A stretch of DNA of 64,000 nt, from the NCBI RefSeq assembly GCF_030066895.1, contig NZ_JASJAV010000015.1:1-64000 (forward strand). The letters are read 5' to 3'. Below are positions 52,300-62,412 of the stretch, piece after piece. The stretch comes from Breoghania sp. GTDB taxonomy: Bacteria > Pseudomonadota > Alphaproteobacteria > Rhizobiales > Stappiaceae. Made by a program: the position numbers and the translations under genes. The notes beneath the pieces were generated by a model. That model saw only the letters and a program-made list of their open reading frames with translations, made no database searches and had not been told where the DNA came from. Every line of letters begins with the position of its first letter. Position 1 is the stretch's first letter.

Positions 52300-53646
52300 C
52301 TAGCCCAAACTCATTTCCAAAAGGTTGGCGAGTTCACCATAACCGTCATCCAATGTGGATGACTCACCATTTCCCTGTCCAGAAAGGCTTCCAGCGCGTC
52401 GTGACGGTCGATGGCAAGACCCACCGTGGCGTAAGATCCCCGACGGTAGGCGCCCAGACGGATCAATTCCTCCATATCCGCGTAGGTCGACATCAGCCGC
52501 TTGGCCTCGCGAATGATGGGCAGAGCCTCCGGCTGGACACAACCGGGCATGGTACGAAAGACCGATTTCAGCACGTTGATCGCCGGATAAAGGCCGCGTT
52601 CCGCGATTGCGCGCTCCATCACGATGTGCCCGTCGAGAATACCGCGCACCGCGTCGGCCACCGGCTCGTTGTGGCTATCGCCTTCCACCAGCACGGTGAT
52701 AAAGCCCCGTAATCGAACCGGATCCGACCACCCCGGGTCCCGCGTGCTCCAGAAGTCGCGGCAATTCGGTGAAAACCGTCGGTGTATAACCCCCTTGGAG
52801 ATCGGCAGCTCGCCCGCAGCCAGTCCGATTTCGCGCTGCGCCATGGCGAAACGGGTCACCGAATCCATCATGCACAGCACGGACAGGCCCTGATCGCAGA
52901 AAAATTCTGCCGTCGCCAGCGTCAGATAGGCCGCCTGGCGACGCATCAGCGCGCTTTCATCCGATGTGGCCACGATCACCACAGCGCGATTCAGGCCTTC
53001 TTCGCCCAGGTCGTTCTGCACGAATTCCGCCACCTCGCGCCCGCGTTCGCCGATCAGCCCGATCACCGCCACAGCGGCGGCCGTATTGCGTGCCAACATG
53101 GGCCGTATTGCGTGCCAACATGGAAAGAAGCACTGATTTGCCGACGCCGGAGCCCGCGAAGATGCCCATGCGCTGCCCGCGACAACACGTCACGAAAGTA
53201 TTGAGTGCCCGCACGCCCAGATCGATCGACCCGCCGACTCGCGCCCTATCCGTCGCAGGCGGCGGACTGGAGCGCAACTGGCGCGCCTCCCCGCCCTTGG
53301 AAAGTCGGCCCTTGCCGTTGATCGCCTCGCCCATGGCGTTAACCACCCGGCCGAGCCAGGCGTCCAACATGCGCACCACGCTTTCGCGCTCCGCCAGAAC
53401 GGCACGGCAGCCTATGCGCACGCCCTGCAAACCGCTGAAAGGAAGGCAAAGCGCGCGCCCATCGCGAAAGCCGACAATCTCCGCGAGCACGTGGTTCGAC
53501 GTCCCCCCTTCAATGGACAACCGCGAACCGACGCTCATCTCATGCACGGGACCGGAAACCTCCACTAGCAGGCCCTGCACACCGACAACCCGACCGTAGA
53601 CCTCGACGGCCTCCAGTGATTCGATTTCGTTGATCAAAGATTGCAC
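52300..53646 (-). pseudogene. fliI: Flagellum-specific ATPase FliI, disrupted (22-bp tandem duplication)
   Basis: The export ATPase of the flagellar type III system, F1-beta-like. ATG 53646; N-terminal barrel domain (VEVYGRVVGVQGLLVEVSGP), Walker [16 protein letters not shown], Walker [22 protein letters not shown]-terminal GAYRRGS. Lesions: a 22-base tandem duplication at 53079-53122 shifts the frame right after Walker A; frameshifts near 52790 (G-run) and 52700 bracket an out-of-frame stretch whose other frame reads [20 protein letters not shown]; and one near 52378 precedes [19 protein letters not shown]. The corrected stop is at 52300. Motility would be lost if the lesions are real. Confidence 0.9.
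53079..53122. repeat. 22-bp tandem duplication in fliI
   Basis: GGCCGTATTGCGTGCCAACA plus TG occurs twice, at 53079-53100 and 53101-53122, with no mismatch. FliI relatives need one copy ([14 protein letters not shown]). As 22 is not a multiple of three, it shifts the frame. Confidence 0.95.
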
Positions 53647-54025
53647 GTGCGCCGCTCCGGGGACTGATTAAGCCGGTTAACAGCGATGGTAACCGATCGT
53701 TTACGGTTCTGGTTAATCATATTGAAGAGAATGTTCACAGATTAGGAACCTTTATAGGCCGAAGAGTCGAAGCTGTGAGTCCGTTGAATCGGTTAGAGGC
53801 AATTCTTCATGTGGATTGTCGATAGCAACGGGCGCAAATTCGGCGGGAATTTTAAGAAATTCTCGTCAGTTTCAGAGCTTATGTATCAAAACGCTTCCGC
53901 TGCGAATCGGAATTTGTTAACTAGAACCTCGAGGTTTCGAGACGCGGTTAGCAGCAGTCCTTCGCCGCGATCGCCTACCTAGGTTGGTGCGGTTTGCCCA
54001 GAATAGGAAAGACGAGGATATTGGC
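53647..54025 (+). promoter_or_regulatory. ctrA promoter region with four CcrM (GANTC) sites
   Basis: The 379-base space between the divergent fliI and ctrA genes. It is AT-richer than its surroundings and contains GANTC at 53764-53768, 53777-53781, 53786-53790 and 53904-53908. It also has several TTAA boxes, such as GGTTAACAGCGATGGTAACC (53678 onward) and GGTTAATCATATTGAA (53713 onward), that resemble CtrA half-sites. In Caulobacter a GANTC in the ctrA P1 promoter couples transcription to replication. No gene is inside. Confidence 0.6.
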
Positions 54026-54721
54026 ATGCGAGTACTGCTCATAGAAGACGATGGCGCTACGGCCCAGAGCATCGAGCTGATGCTCAAGTTCGAAAACTTC
54101 AACGTCTACACGACGGATCTTGGCGAAGAAGGTATCGACCTCGGCAAGCTCTATGATTACGACATCATTCTGCTTGACCTGAACTTGCCCGACATGTCGG
54201 GCTACGAGGTCCTTCGCACCTTGCGCGTTTCCAAGGTGAAAACGCCGATCCTGATCCTTTCGGGTCTGGCAGGCATTGAAGACAAGGTCCGTGGCCTTGG
54301 ATTTGGCGCCGACGATTACATGACCAAGCCCTTCCACAAGGACGAGCTGGTCGCACGCATTCACGCAATCGTGCGCCGTTCGAAGGGTCATGCCCAGTCG
54401 GTCATCACCACCGGCGACCTGACGGTCAATCTCGACACCAAGACGGTTGAGGTCAACGGCCAGCGCGTGCATCTGACCGGCAAGGAATATCAGATGCTCG
54501 AACTTCTCTCGCTTCGCAAGGGCACGACGCTGACCAAGGAAATGTTCCTCAACCATCTCTATGGCGGGATGGACGAGCCGGAACTGAAAATCATCGACGT
54601 CTTCATCTGTAAGCTGCGCAAGAAGCTGGCCGCTGCGACGGCCGGGCGCAATTATATCGAGACAGTCTGGGGTCGCGGCTACGTGCTGCGCGAACCCGAC
54701 GAAGAGCGCGTCGCTTCCTGA
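54026..54721 (+). CDS. ctrA: Cell-cycle master response regulator CtrA
   Basis: An OmpR-type regulator, intact, 231 residues. Receiver: acidic pocket [10 protein letters not shown], phospho-Asp51 in [15 protein letters not shown], Thr/Ser switch LILSGLAG, Lys in [12 protein letters not shown]-terminal winged helix: [17 protein letters not shown] and the recognition region [14 protein letters not shown], then [10 protein letters not shown], near-identical to CtrA of other alphaproteobacteria. ATG 54026 follows GAGGATATT. It controls cell division, flagellar and chemotaxis genes and is phosphorylated through CckA-ChpT; chpT is 7 kb away. The C-terminal VAS contrasts with the hydrophobic AA tail typical of Caulobacter CtrA for ClpXP. 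Confidence 0.96.
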   Translation: MRVLLIEDDGATAQSIELMLKFENFNVYTTDLGEEGIDLGKLYDYDIILLDLNLPDMSGYEVLRTLRVSKVKTPILILSGLAGIEDKVRGLGFGADDYMTKPFHKDELVARIHAIVRRSKGHAQSVITTGDLTVNLDTKTVEVNGQRVHLTGKEYQMLELLSLRKGTTLTKEMFLNHLYGGMDEPELKIIDVFICKLRKKLAAATAGRNYIETVWGRGYVLREPDEERVAS

Positions 54722-54738
54722 GGACGGCGCCACTTCGA

Positions 54739-54774
54739 AAACAATGTTCGTGCCATAAAAACGATGTTCGTGCC
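54739..54774. repeat. Short direct repeat after ctrA
   Basis: CAATGTTCGTGCCA and CGATGTTCGTGCCA repeat with a 20-base period (54742-54775), directly downstream of the ctrA stop and before the terminator. Significance unknown. Confidence 0.5.
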
Positions 54775-54866
54775 AGATTGGCATGTGTGAAAGAGCCCGG
54801 CAACGCCCAGGCTTTTTTCATGCCTGCATCCCCTCGGCACGCCCCGACGTCGAGACAACCCGAATG

Positions 54867-54901
54867 AAAAAGGCGCCGCCCCGAAGGGCGGCGCCTTTTT
54901 T
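54867..54901. terminator. Bidirectional intrinsic terminator between ctrA and cheR
   Basis: A perfect 15-base stem AAAAAGGCGCCGCCC (54867-54881) with its complement at 54886-54900, a CGAA loop, and runs of A and T on both sides. It lies between the convergent ctrA (plus) and chemotaxis operon (minus) and can end transcription from both. Confidence 0.92.
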
Positions 54902-54927
54902 GAATAGGTCGGAGAGAAAGCCGTCGC

Positions 54928-55809
54928 TTACCCGCCGGCGAACACCCGCGACTTGAAATCGGTTCCCGTGCCGGATGCGGCCGAGGATCCGGCACCGCTC
55001 CCGCCGCGATTGTAGAGACCGCGCAATCCCGGAACCGGCTGGAATGCTGTGCTCAGTCCCACCACGGTTTCCGCGCCGCCCAGCACCAGGTAGCCATCTC
55101 CCGGCATCTGCCTGGCAAGCCGGTTGAGAATGTCGGACTTGGTCTCCTGATCGAAGTAGATCAGCACGTTGCGACAGAAGATCACGCCGAACTCACCGAG
55201 CGAGGAGAACGAATCCAGCAGATTGAGCATGCGCCACTGCACCATGCCGCGAATCTCGAGGTTGACCTGCCACACATCGCCGTTCTGCGTGAAATATTTC
55301 AGCAGCATCTGGATCGGCAGATCGCGCTGCACCTCGAACTGGCTGAAGACGCCGGTCTTGGCCTTCTCCAGCACCTCGGTGGAGATGTCCGTGCCGATGA
55401 TCTCGACGCGCCAGCCCGACAACTTTGCCGCCGCTTCCTTCAGAAGGATCGCCAGCGAATAGGGTTCCTGGACGGTCGAGGCCGCCGCGCACCAGATCCG
55501 GATGCGGCGCTTGTCCGCCCGTGCCTTCAACAACTTAGGCAGCATCGTGTTGGTGAACTTATCGAACGGCGTCTTGTCGCGGAAGAAGAACGACTCGTTG
55601 GTCGTCATCGCTTCCACCACGTCGTTTTCCAGCTTCGAGGAGCCGCCCTTCTACAACCGCGTGATCACGTCGGACAGGGAGCCCAGGCCGCTCTTGCGCG
55701 CCAGCGGCAGCAGGCGGCTTTCGACCAGGTACTGCTTCTCGTTGGATAGCATCAGGCCGGAACGGCTTTTCAGGAACGTTCTGAGGAATTCAAATTCAGT
55801 CGGTGTCAC
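54928..55809 (-). pseudogene. cheR: Chemotaxis protein methyltransferase CheR, nonsense codon
   Basis: S-adenosylmethionine-dependent methylation of chemoreceptor glutamates. GTG 55809 overlaps the cheB stop (GTGA). N-terminal helical domain (TEFEFLRTFLKSRSGL), TTNESFFFRD, SAM motif WCAAASTVQEPYSLAI (Val where Gly is usual), GTDIS, IFCRNVLIYFD and the LVLGGAETV loop. TAG at 55651-55653 occurs in VITRL-stop-KGGSSKLENDVVEAMT; relatives have Gln there, so CAG to TAG is the simplest cause. An ATG at 55611 could re-initiate at MTTNES but would lack the receptor-binding N-domain. Operon cheA-W-Y-B-R. Confidence 0.9.
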
Positions 55810-56994
55810 CGCCGGCCTCCCAGGATTCGGATCACTTTCGGATCGATTTCGTCTAAGGGCAGAACCTCCGAACACTGACCGGTCTGGGCAGCCGCACCCG
55901 GCATGCCCCACACGACACTGATTTTTTCGTCCTGCGCGATGATGCTTCCGCCTGCTCCCGCGATCGTCTTGACGCCGGCTGCGCCGTCATGGCCCATGCC
56001 GGTCAGAACAATGGCGAGCGCCGCAGCATCCATAGATGCCCGCCACACTGTCGAACAGCGGATCGACGGCGGGCTTGCAGAAATTGACCGGCGGATCGTC
56101 CGTCAGGCGCGCCTGCGCACCGCCTGCGGTCTTTTCAAGAACCAGGTGCTTGCCACCCGGCGCCACATAGATCTGTCCCGCCTTGAGAACCTCGCCGTTC
56201 TGCGCTTCCGCGGCGGGCCGGAGCGCGGTCTTGGCCAGATGTTCGGCCAGAATGACGGTAAAGGTTGGCGGCATGTGCTGGGTAACGACGACGGGTATGT
56301 CGTTCACCGCACTGCCGATCACCCGGAAAAGTTCCTGAAGAGCCTGCGGTCCGCCGGTGGAAGATCCATCGCCAGGATGCGCGGGCGCACCGAGGAGTAG
56401 TCGCGCAAGGGTGAAGGCCGGCTTCTGAAAGGCGGGCTGGCGCGCGGGTGAAGCGGCAGCGGCGGTTGCGGCGGTCGCATCCGTGCGCTCGGCCTGCGTT
56501 TACGCACGCATCGGCCGACGGTCGGCGGCACCGCCCTGACGGGCCTTCGGTCCCAGATTCTTCAGTTTCTCGATCAGCTCGCGCCGAAAATCGACGGAGG
56601 TGGAGATCGAGGAGGAGGATTCCGGCTTGGGGACGTAATCCTGCGCACCCAGCGACAGGGCCTTGAGGCTGATCTCGGCGTTGCACCGGGTCAGTGTCGA
56701 GACCATGACGACGACGAGGTTGCGCTTCTTGGCGAGCATCAGCGGCAAGACCGTGAGCCCGTCCATTTCCGGCATCTCGATATCAAAAACGACGACGTCC
56801 GGATTGGAACGTTCGATATCGTCCACCGCGAGCTTGCCGTTGCGGTGAGAGGCAACGACGACCAGCGCAGGATCGGCATCGACCCAACGACTGATCAAAC
56901 CACAGATCACGACGCTATCGTCGACGACCATTACGCGAATGGAGTCCGTTACCGTTCCGGCAGGCGGAGCGGCAGTTTGGGTCGCTGTAGCCAT
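55806..56994 (-). pseudogene. cheB: Chemotaxis response regulator protein-glutamate methylesterase CheB, disrupted
   Basis: Removes methyl groups from chemoreceptors. ATG 56994; receiver domain (VMVVDDSVVICGLI, phospho-Asp in VVFDIEMPEMDG, Lys in YVPKPE) and methylesterase triad motifs GSSTGGPQAL (Ser), TQHMPPTF (His) and GMGHDGAAG (Asp). TAA at 56500-56502 ends the linker after RRPMRA. Two frame changes around 56395 and 56360 disturb RDYSSVRPRILAIGSSTGG-like sequence, and an extra base near 56035 follows VAGIYG before AALAIVLTGMGHDG. The corrected reading ends ILGGRR at 55806. The gene follows cheY by 49 bases. Confidence 0.9.
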
Positions 56995-57043
56995 TTTTGG
57001 TTCACCGATAAAGGTCTCACCACGAGACCGCATTCGAAGAGGC

Positions 57044-57412
57044 CTAAATGAGACCGACTTCGTGGAATTTCGCCTCGACGATTTCTCGGTCGAACGGCTT
57101 CATAATGTACTCGCTGGCGCCGGCACGGATGGCCTTGGCAATGTGCCCGGCGTCGTTCTCCGTCGTGCAGAAGACCACCGTCGGGCGATCCCCGCCCTCT
57201 TCCTGCCGAAGGGCTGTCAGGAATTCCAGGCCGTCCATGACCGGCATGTTCCAGTCGAGCAGGATAGCGTCGCGCATTTCCTTCCGACAACTATCCAGTG
57301 CCGCCTTGCCGTCTTCGGCCTCCACGATGGTGAAATCGAGGTCTTCCAGGATCCGGCGCGCAACCTTTCGAATGACGTTGGAATCATCGATCACGAGGCA
57401 TGTTTTTATCAC
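57044..57412 (-). CDS. cheY: Chemotaxis response regulator CheY
   Basis: An intact single-domain receiver of 122 residues: LVIDDSNVIRKVARR (acidic pocket), phospho-Asp in ILLDWNMPVMDG, Thr in VVFCTTEN, Lys in YIMKPFDRE. In chemotaxis it takes phosphate from CheA and binds the flagellar motor switch, or acts as a phosphate sink in species with several CheYs. ATG 57412. It lies between cheW and cheB. Confidence 0.93.
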   Translation of the reverse strand: MIKTCLVIDDSNVIRKVARRILEDLDFTIVEAEDGKAALDSCRKEMRDAILLDWNMPVMDGLEFLTALRQEEGGDRPTVVFCTTENDAGHIAKAIRAGASEYIMKPFDREIVEAKFHEVGLI

Positions 57413-57452
57413 CTGAACTCCTGATCACGGGGCACGCCCAGATATGGCTCCG

Positions 57453-57944
57453 TTAAGCAGCGAGAGGCTCGTTCATCATTGCGCCCAGAAGACGCTCTAC
57501 ATCCAGAATGACCATCAACTGGCCTTCCAGACGGTGCACGCCGGCGGAAATCTCCGCACAGCGCTGATCAAGGTTGGTCGGGTTTGGCTCGCGCGAACTG
57601 ACCGGAAGCGTGAGTACCTCACCGACAGTGTCGATGACCAGTCCGTACGATTCCCCCTTGTATTCGATACCAACGACCATCATCGTCTGGTCGCCTTCCA
57701 GCGGCGGCAGCAGGCGACGGCGCATGTTGATCGCGGTCACGATGCGTCCGCGCAGGTTGAGAACGCCCTGCACTTCCGGCGGCGCCAGAGGCACCCGCGT
57801 GACGCTCTCCGGCACTAACGCGTCATGCACCTGGCTGATCTTCAGCCCGAAGAGCTGACCGCCGATCACGACGGTCACGTACTGGATGCTCTCATTGCCT
57901 GCGCCCGTTCCGGCCGCGGCATTGTTCTTCTGTTTGTCCGTCAT
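57453..57944 (-). CDS. cheW: Chemotaxis coupling protein CheW
   Basis: An intact 163-residue adaptor that bridges chemoreceptors and CheA. YVTVVIGGQLFGLKISQVHD, VQGVLNLRGRIVTAINMRRR and the GLVIDTVGEVLTL strand are the CheW signatures. ATG 57944 overlaps the cheA stop (ATGA), indicating coupling. The N-terminal ~18 residues (KQKNNAAAGTGAGNES) are a flexible extension. Confidence 0.93.
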   Translation of the reverse strand: MTDKQKNNAAAGTGAGNESIQYVTVVIGGQLFGLKISQVHDALVPESVTRVPLAPPEVQGVLNLRGRIVTAINMRRRLLPPLEGDQTMMVVGIEYKGESYGLVIDTVGEVLTLPVSSREPNPTNLDQRCAEISAGVHRLEGQLMVILDVERLLGAMMNEPLAA

Positions 57945-60696
57945 GCTGCAGCCTTTGCTTCGTTGGTCAGCACATCCTTGAGAGCGGCGATGAGATCGGG
58001 CCGGTCGAACTTCGCGACATAGTCGTCAAAGCCCGCCTGACGGCCGCGTTCGATCGACGCCGGCGTGACCAGGGACAACAGCGCCAGGACTGGGATCTCG
58101 CGGAACCGCGGATCGCGCCGCAGCGCCTCGCAGAATTCGAAGCCGTTGACGTCCGGCATCTCGATGTCGCTGACGACCACGTCGAACTTGCGGTCCGACT
58201 GCAGAACCTGAACCGCGGCCCGCGCGCTCTCGCACCTGGTCACGTCGTAGCCTGCCGCCTTGAGAACGGGCGTCAGCATGTTGCGGAAGAAGGAGCTGTC
58301 GTCGACGAAGAGCAGCGACTTGGTCAGAGCCTCGGTCGCCATCTCCTTGTGCACGAACCAGTCCTCGAAGGCCTGCGACAGATAATGGCCGAGATCGATG
58401 ATTTCCGTCGCCTTCTCCTTGATCACCGCGGATCCAAGGACGCTCGGCTGGTCGGAAACGACCTCGATGTTCAGCCGGTCTTCCACGATGTCGACGATCT
58501 CGTCCACGACGAGGCCCATCGAGCGGCCGCTGTCGAGAGAACACCAGCATGGGCTGCGTGCCTTCCGTGCGGTGCCCATGGCTGGGCTCGATATAGACGA
58601 GCAGCATCAGCGCGCCGCAATACTACACCAGGTCGCGGCCGTTGGAGCGCTCGATATCGGAGACCGAGAATTCCTCGAGACGCGTGACCAGCGACAGCGG
58701 CACGGCCTTGGGCTCGGCGCTCCCCGCCCGGAACAGCAGCATCGACGTCGTCGCATGATGATCGATGAACTTCTTGCGCTCGTCGTGCTCGTCTTCCTCC
58801 TGCTCCAGCAGGGCGGAAGAGGCGTGACTCGCCATGGCGCTGGCAATCCCGTTGGGATCGATGATCATGATCACCGAACCGTCGCCGAGGATCCTGTTGC
58901 CGGAGAACATCGCGATGTTGCGCAGCATGGTCGACATCGGTTTGACGACGATTTCCTCTGTATGGAAAACGCCGTCGACGACCACGCCGAAGGTCTGGCT
59001 GCCGACCTGAATGACAACGATGAAGCCGTTGTCCTGGTCGAGCGCCTCGTCCGCATTCGCCGTCGTCTTCATGCCGAGGAGCGACGAAAGGTGCAGCAGA
59101 GGCAGCAGCTTGTTGCGCAAGCGCAGGACCGGCGTGTCCTTAATGCGCTCGATGCGATGCTCGAAATTGTTCTGGACGCGAACCAGTTCCACCACCGAGA
59201 GCTGCGGGATCGCGAAGCGGTCGCCGGAACTTTCGACGATCAGTGTGAACACGATGGCCAGCGTCAGCGGAATCTTGATGATGAAGCTGGTGCCCTTGCC
59301 CTGAACGGACTTCAGGTCGACCGATCCGCCGATCAGCTCGATGTTGTTGCGCACCACATCCATGCCGACACCGCGGCCGGACACGCTGGTGATCTTGGCC
59401 GCGGTGGAAAACCCGGCGCCGAAGATCAGCTCGTGGATCTGCGCACCGGTCATCTTCTCCAGTTCGGCTTCCGTGTGCATGCCGTTGGAGATCGCCTTGC
59501 ACTTGATCGCATCGACGTCGAGGCCCTTACCGTCGTCCTTGAGCTTGATGATGATGTGCCCGCCCTCGTGATAGACGGCGAGCGTGATCATGCCCTTCTC
59601 CGGTTTGCCGGCGGCCTTGCGCTCTTCCGGCCCTTCCAGGCCGTGATCGGCTGAGTTGCGCACCATGTGGGTGAGCGGATACTTGATCAACTCCAGCACC
59701 TGGCGGTCAAGCTCGGTATCGGCGCCGATCATCTCCAGCTCGATCGGCTTTTCCAGTTCCTGGTCGAGGTCGCGCACCACGCGCGGCAGCTTCTGCCAGG
59801 CGTTGCCGATGGGCTCATGCGCGTCTCCATGACGCTTTCCTGCAGCTCCGCGGTTACGTTGGAAAGCCGCTGCAGCGGCACCTTGAATTTCGCTGTCCTC
59901 GTGACGGCGCACGATCTCCAGAAGCTGGTTGCGCGTCAGCACCAGCTTCGAAACCATCGTCATCAGATGTTCCAGCGTTTCCACGTTGACGCGGATCGAC
60001 TAGTTGGACACGGAGGACTTTTTGTCGCCCGGCGCCTTTTCGGTGTGATGTTCTTCCGCCTTGGCGTCGTTCGTCATGGCGGCGAGGTCGACCGGGTTGG
60101 GCTCCGGCAGTTCGATCTCGGTCTCCTGGAAGGCGCGCTCAAGTTCGTCGAGCGAAACCTCGCCCGGGCGCAGTTCGCGTTCCAGAGATTGCCTCATAGG
60201 CTTAATTGCCGCTGCATCGGCTGCACTCGGCATCGCCACCGGCGTCGGCCTGCGCGGCCGGCTTTTCGGCGGCCGCCAGTTCAGCCACGGCGGCATCCGC
60301 AGTCTTCACACTGTCGAAGGCATGCTCCGACATGTCTTCAAGCTGCTTGATAAGGCCTTCATCGGAACCTGCCAGCTCCTCGCCCTCAGCTTCCTCAAGT
60401 TCGGCCAGGATCCCCTTGATGCGATCGATCGAGGACAAGATCAGAGACACGGCGGCCTGCGTCACGGGCGCTCCGTCACGGAATTTGCCCATCAGCGTTT
60501 CGGCGGCATATGCCAGCGCTTCCAGACGCGGCAAACCCAAGAACTCGCAGGTTCCCTTGATCGTGTGTACGAGACGGAAGATGTTGTCGAGGATCGTGGC
60601 GTTGTTGGGTTCCTGCTCGAACTTCACGAGTTCCACGTCGACGACGTCCAGACTCTCGTTGGTCTCAGTCAGGAACCCACGAAGGAGATCGTCCAT
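57941..60696 (-). pseudogene. cheA: Hybrid chemotaxis histidine kinase CheA with C-terminal receiver, disrupted
   Basis: The central chemotaxis kinase. ATG 60696; Hpt domain with phospho-His in LVHTIKGTCEFLG, a linker, dimerisation, HATPase (HMVRNSADHGLE, DDGKGLDVDAIK, SGRGVGMDVVR) and a CheW-like domain. An extra C-terminal receiver follows (LLFVDDSSFFRNMLTP, phospho-Asp in VVVSDIEMPDVNG), a fusion found in several alphaproteobacteria. TAG at 60000-60002 and at 58623-58625 both replace likely Gln codons (SSVSN-Q-SIRVNVETLEH and RDLV-Q-Y). Frameshifts: near 60215, a +1/-1 pair between 59890 and 59820 that cancels, and an extra base near 58545. Confidence 0.92.
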
Positions 60697-60839
60697 GTCT
60701 GGTACCCACCCACAAACTATACGGCAAAAGGGGGCCGTAAGGCGCCCCGCGAGCTGAATGCCCGCGTCGCCAAGTCTCGGATCAATAAGTTAAGATAGGT
60801 TGAAGCGAGGGTGGGTAGTGGTGTTTACTCGAGGATGAG

Positions 60840-61478
60840 CTATTCAGCAGTGATAACTACTGAATCATCTCTTTTTTCCATCGAAATCGACATGTTGCTG
60901 TCGCCTGCCAGAAGACTGGCATAAGCGGGCTGGATTGCATGAGCGTCAATCCGCTCGACATCTTGATCATTTATCAGGTTAATAACCATGGTTGGGATGC
61001 GGGCGTTCAGTCCTTCCGCCGTCATCCGGAAGCTGGGCTTTTCTGCATCACCGTTGGTCAGTTCCACCGTGATGGTGCCGCCACGCGGCACGCACTGATT
61101 GGCGATCAGGAGAAGGTTCAGCAGCAGCTTGACCTTGTTCTTGCCCATCAGCAGGCGGGGGACTTCCCACACCAGCGTGGACTTCTCGTTCTCCATGTAG
61201 CCTTCGGCCACCGAGCGCGCATCGCCGAGATCGATGTCGGCTCCAGCGGAACCGGCTGCTCCGAAGGCGAGACGGGCGAACTGCAACTTGGCGGATGCCT
61301 GCCGGGCGCTCTTGCGGATGAGGTCCATGGCGAATTCGCGCATGTCCTTGTTGTTTTCCTCGTCGAGCACCTCAAGCCCGTTGGTGACGGCCCCCACAGA
61401 GGAAATGATGTCATGGCAGACGCGGCTGGCGATCAGCGCTGCAAGATCGAGCGATGACAGGTCAATCGGCTTGGCCAT
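60840..61478 (-). CDS. chpT: Histidine phosphotransferase ChpT
   Basis: An intact 212-residue protein that relays phosphate from CckA to CtrA and CpdR. The phospho-His is in the helix IASRVCHDIISSVGAVTNGLE; the rest is a degenerate ATPase fold (KNKVKLLLNLLLIANQCVPRGG and AEGLNARIP) with no nucleotide site, as in the DUF2328/ChpT family. ATG 61478 (MAKPIDLSSLDLAALI). It lies 143 bases before cheA, so part of the cell-cycle relay may be cotranscribed with chemotaxis genes. Confidence 0.93.
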   Translation of the reverse strand: MAKPIDLSSLDLAALIASRVCHDIISSVGAVTNGLEVLDEENNKDMREFAMDLIRKSARQASAKLQFARLAFGAAGSAGADIDLGDARSVAEGYMENEKSTLVWEVPRLLMGKNKVKLLLNLLLIANQCVPRGGTITVELTNGDAEKPSFRMTAEGLNARIPTMVINLINDQDVERIDAHAIQPAYASLLAGDSNMSISMEKRDDSVVITAE

Positions 61479-61539
61479 GGAAACCTCAGATCCGTGAATG
61501 GGACGCGTCCTGCCTGATTCGGCGCGGGCCGTACGAGGG

Positions 61540-62142
61540 TTACACCGACACCCCTGCGGTGCCAAGTCGCCGTCGGGGTCTGCGCCTGCCGTCGGGCAAC
61601 TTTCCCCTCCCGCTACCCCTCCCGGAGTCCTCGCACCCCGTTTGCGGGCAGCAGGTCAGCGCTCGTCTATCCCCGAGCGTGAAATTCAGCCGCTTGTCCC
61701 ACTTCTCCTTTGCCTGCCGGATATGGCGCTCCGGCGTCACCAACCAAAAGAAGCGGCGGGCGGGGGAATAGAAGAGATAAAGCCGCTGATGGTAGATCGC
61801 CCACACGGAGGGATCGCCGGAGGCGAGACTGTTATCGACCATGGCGCGCGCATCGTGACCGCCGAATTGCGGCGCATAGATCTCCGGCGTGTCCTTGAAC
61901 GCCGCCATATTGCCCTCGTTGACGAAGCGCCAGATGGTCTGCGACCACAGCAGTTCGAAGTGCGGCTTGCCGAGCCGGGGTCTGCGATCGACGAAATAGG
62001 CCACCGGATCGTAGCCGCCGATGGCAAGTCCCGTGGCCGGATCCACCAGAACGAAGCGTTGAGGAATGGAATAACCGCCACTGTCCTCGGCCGCGCACCT
62101 TGCCGTGGTCATGCCCGCTACGAGAAGCAACGCCCCCAACAA
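61540..62142 (-). CDS. YHS-domain protein, probably secreted
   Basis: A YHS-type metal/sulfur-associated domain: GLAIGGYDPVAYFVDRRPRLG, SQTIWRFVNEGNMAAFKDTPEIYAPQFGG and the downstream AIYHQRLYLFYSP, as in proteins often paired with copper or mercury handling. The TTG at 62142 gives LLGALLLVAGMTT, part of a signal sequence. An earlier GTG near 62154 (VKSRF) is in another frame, so the true N-terminus may be frameshifted. After FTLGDRRALTCC the reading continues through low-complexity Arg/Gly text to 61540, which may be read-through of a damaged stop. Its role is unknown. Confidence 0.72.
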   Translation of the reverse strand: MLGALLLVAGMTTARCAAEDSGGYSIPQRFVLVDPATGLAIGGYDPVAYFVDRRPRLGKPHFELLWSQTIWRFVNEGNMAAFKDTPEIYAPQFGGHDARAMVDNSLASGDPSVWAIYHQRLYLFYSPARRFFWLVTPERHIRQAKEKWDKRLNFTLGDRRALTCCPQTGCEDSGRGSGRGKLPDGRRRPRRRLGTAGVSV

Positions 62143-62412
62143 AACGAGACTTCACCGCAGAAATTGCGCCTTCACACCGGCCGCAGACGAGAATATCCGC
62201 GCCAAAAAGGTTCGCGGCCCAAAGGTTGTCGGATTTAGACTAGACTTTGTGATCGATTCGCATCCGCCTCGCCCGTGTGCCGTTTGAGCGTCCCGTTTAA
62301 GCGCCGCTGGCCTACGTTGAATACGAATCTATAGCATTGATCCGGGCCTCTGACACCGCCGCCAGGCATCCTGCACCGATTACCAGCTTTGGGTACAAGG
62401 GAGATTTTTTGA

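Noticed and set aside
53079-53122. Short CRISPR-like repeat
   Set aside because: Only two copies directly abutting with no spacer, inside a coding gene; it is a tandem duplication.
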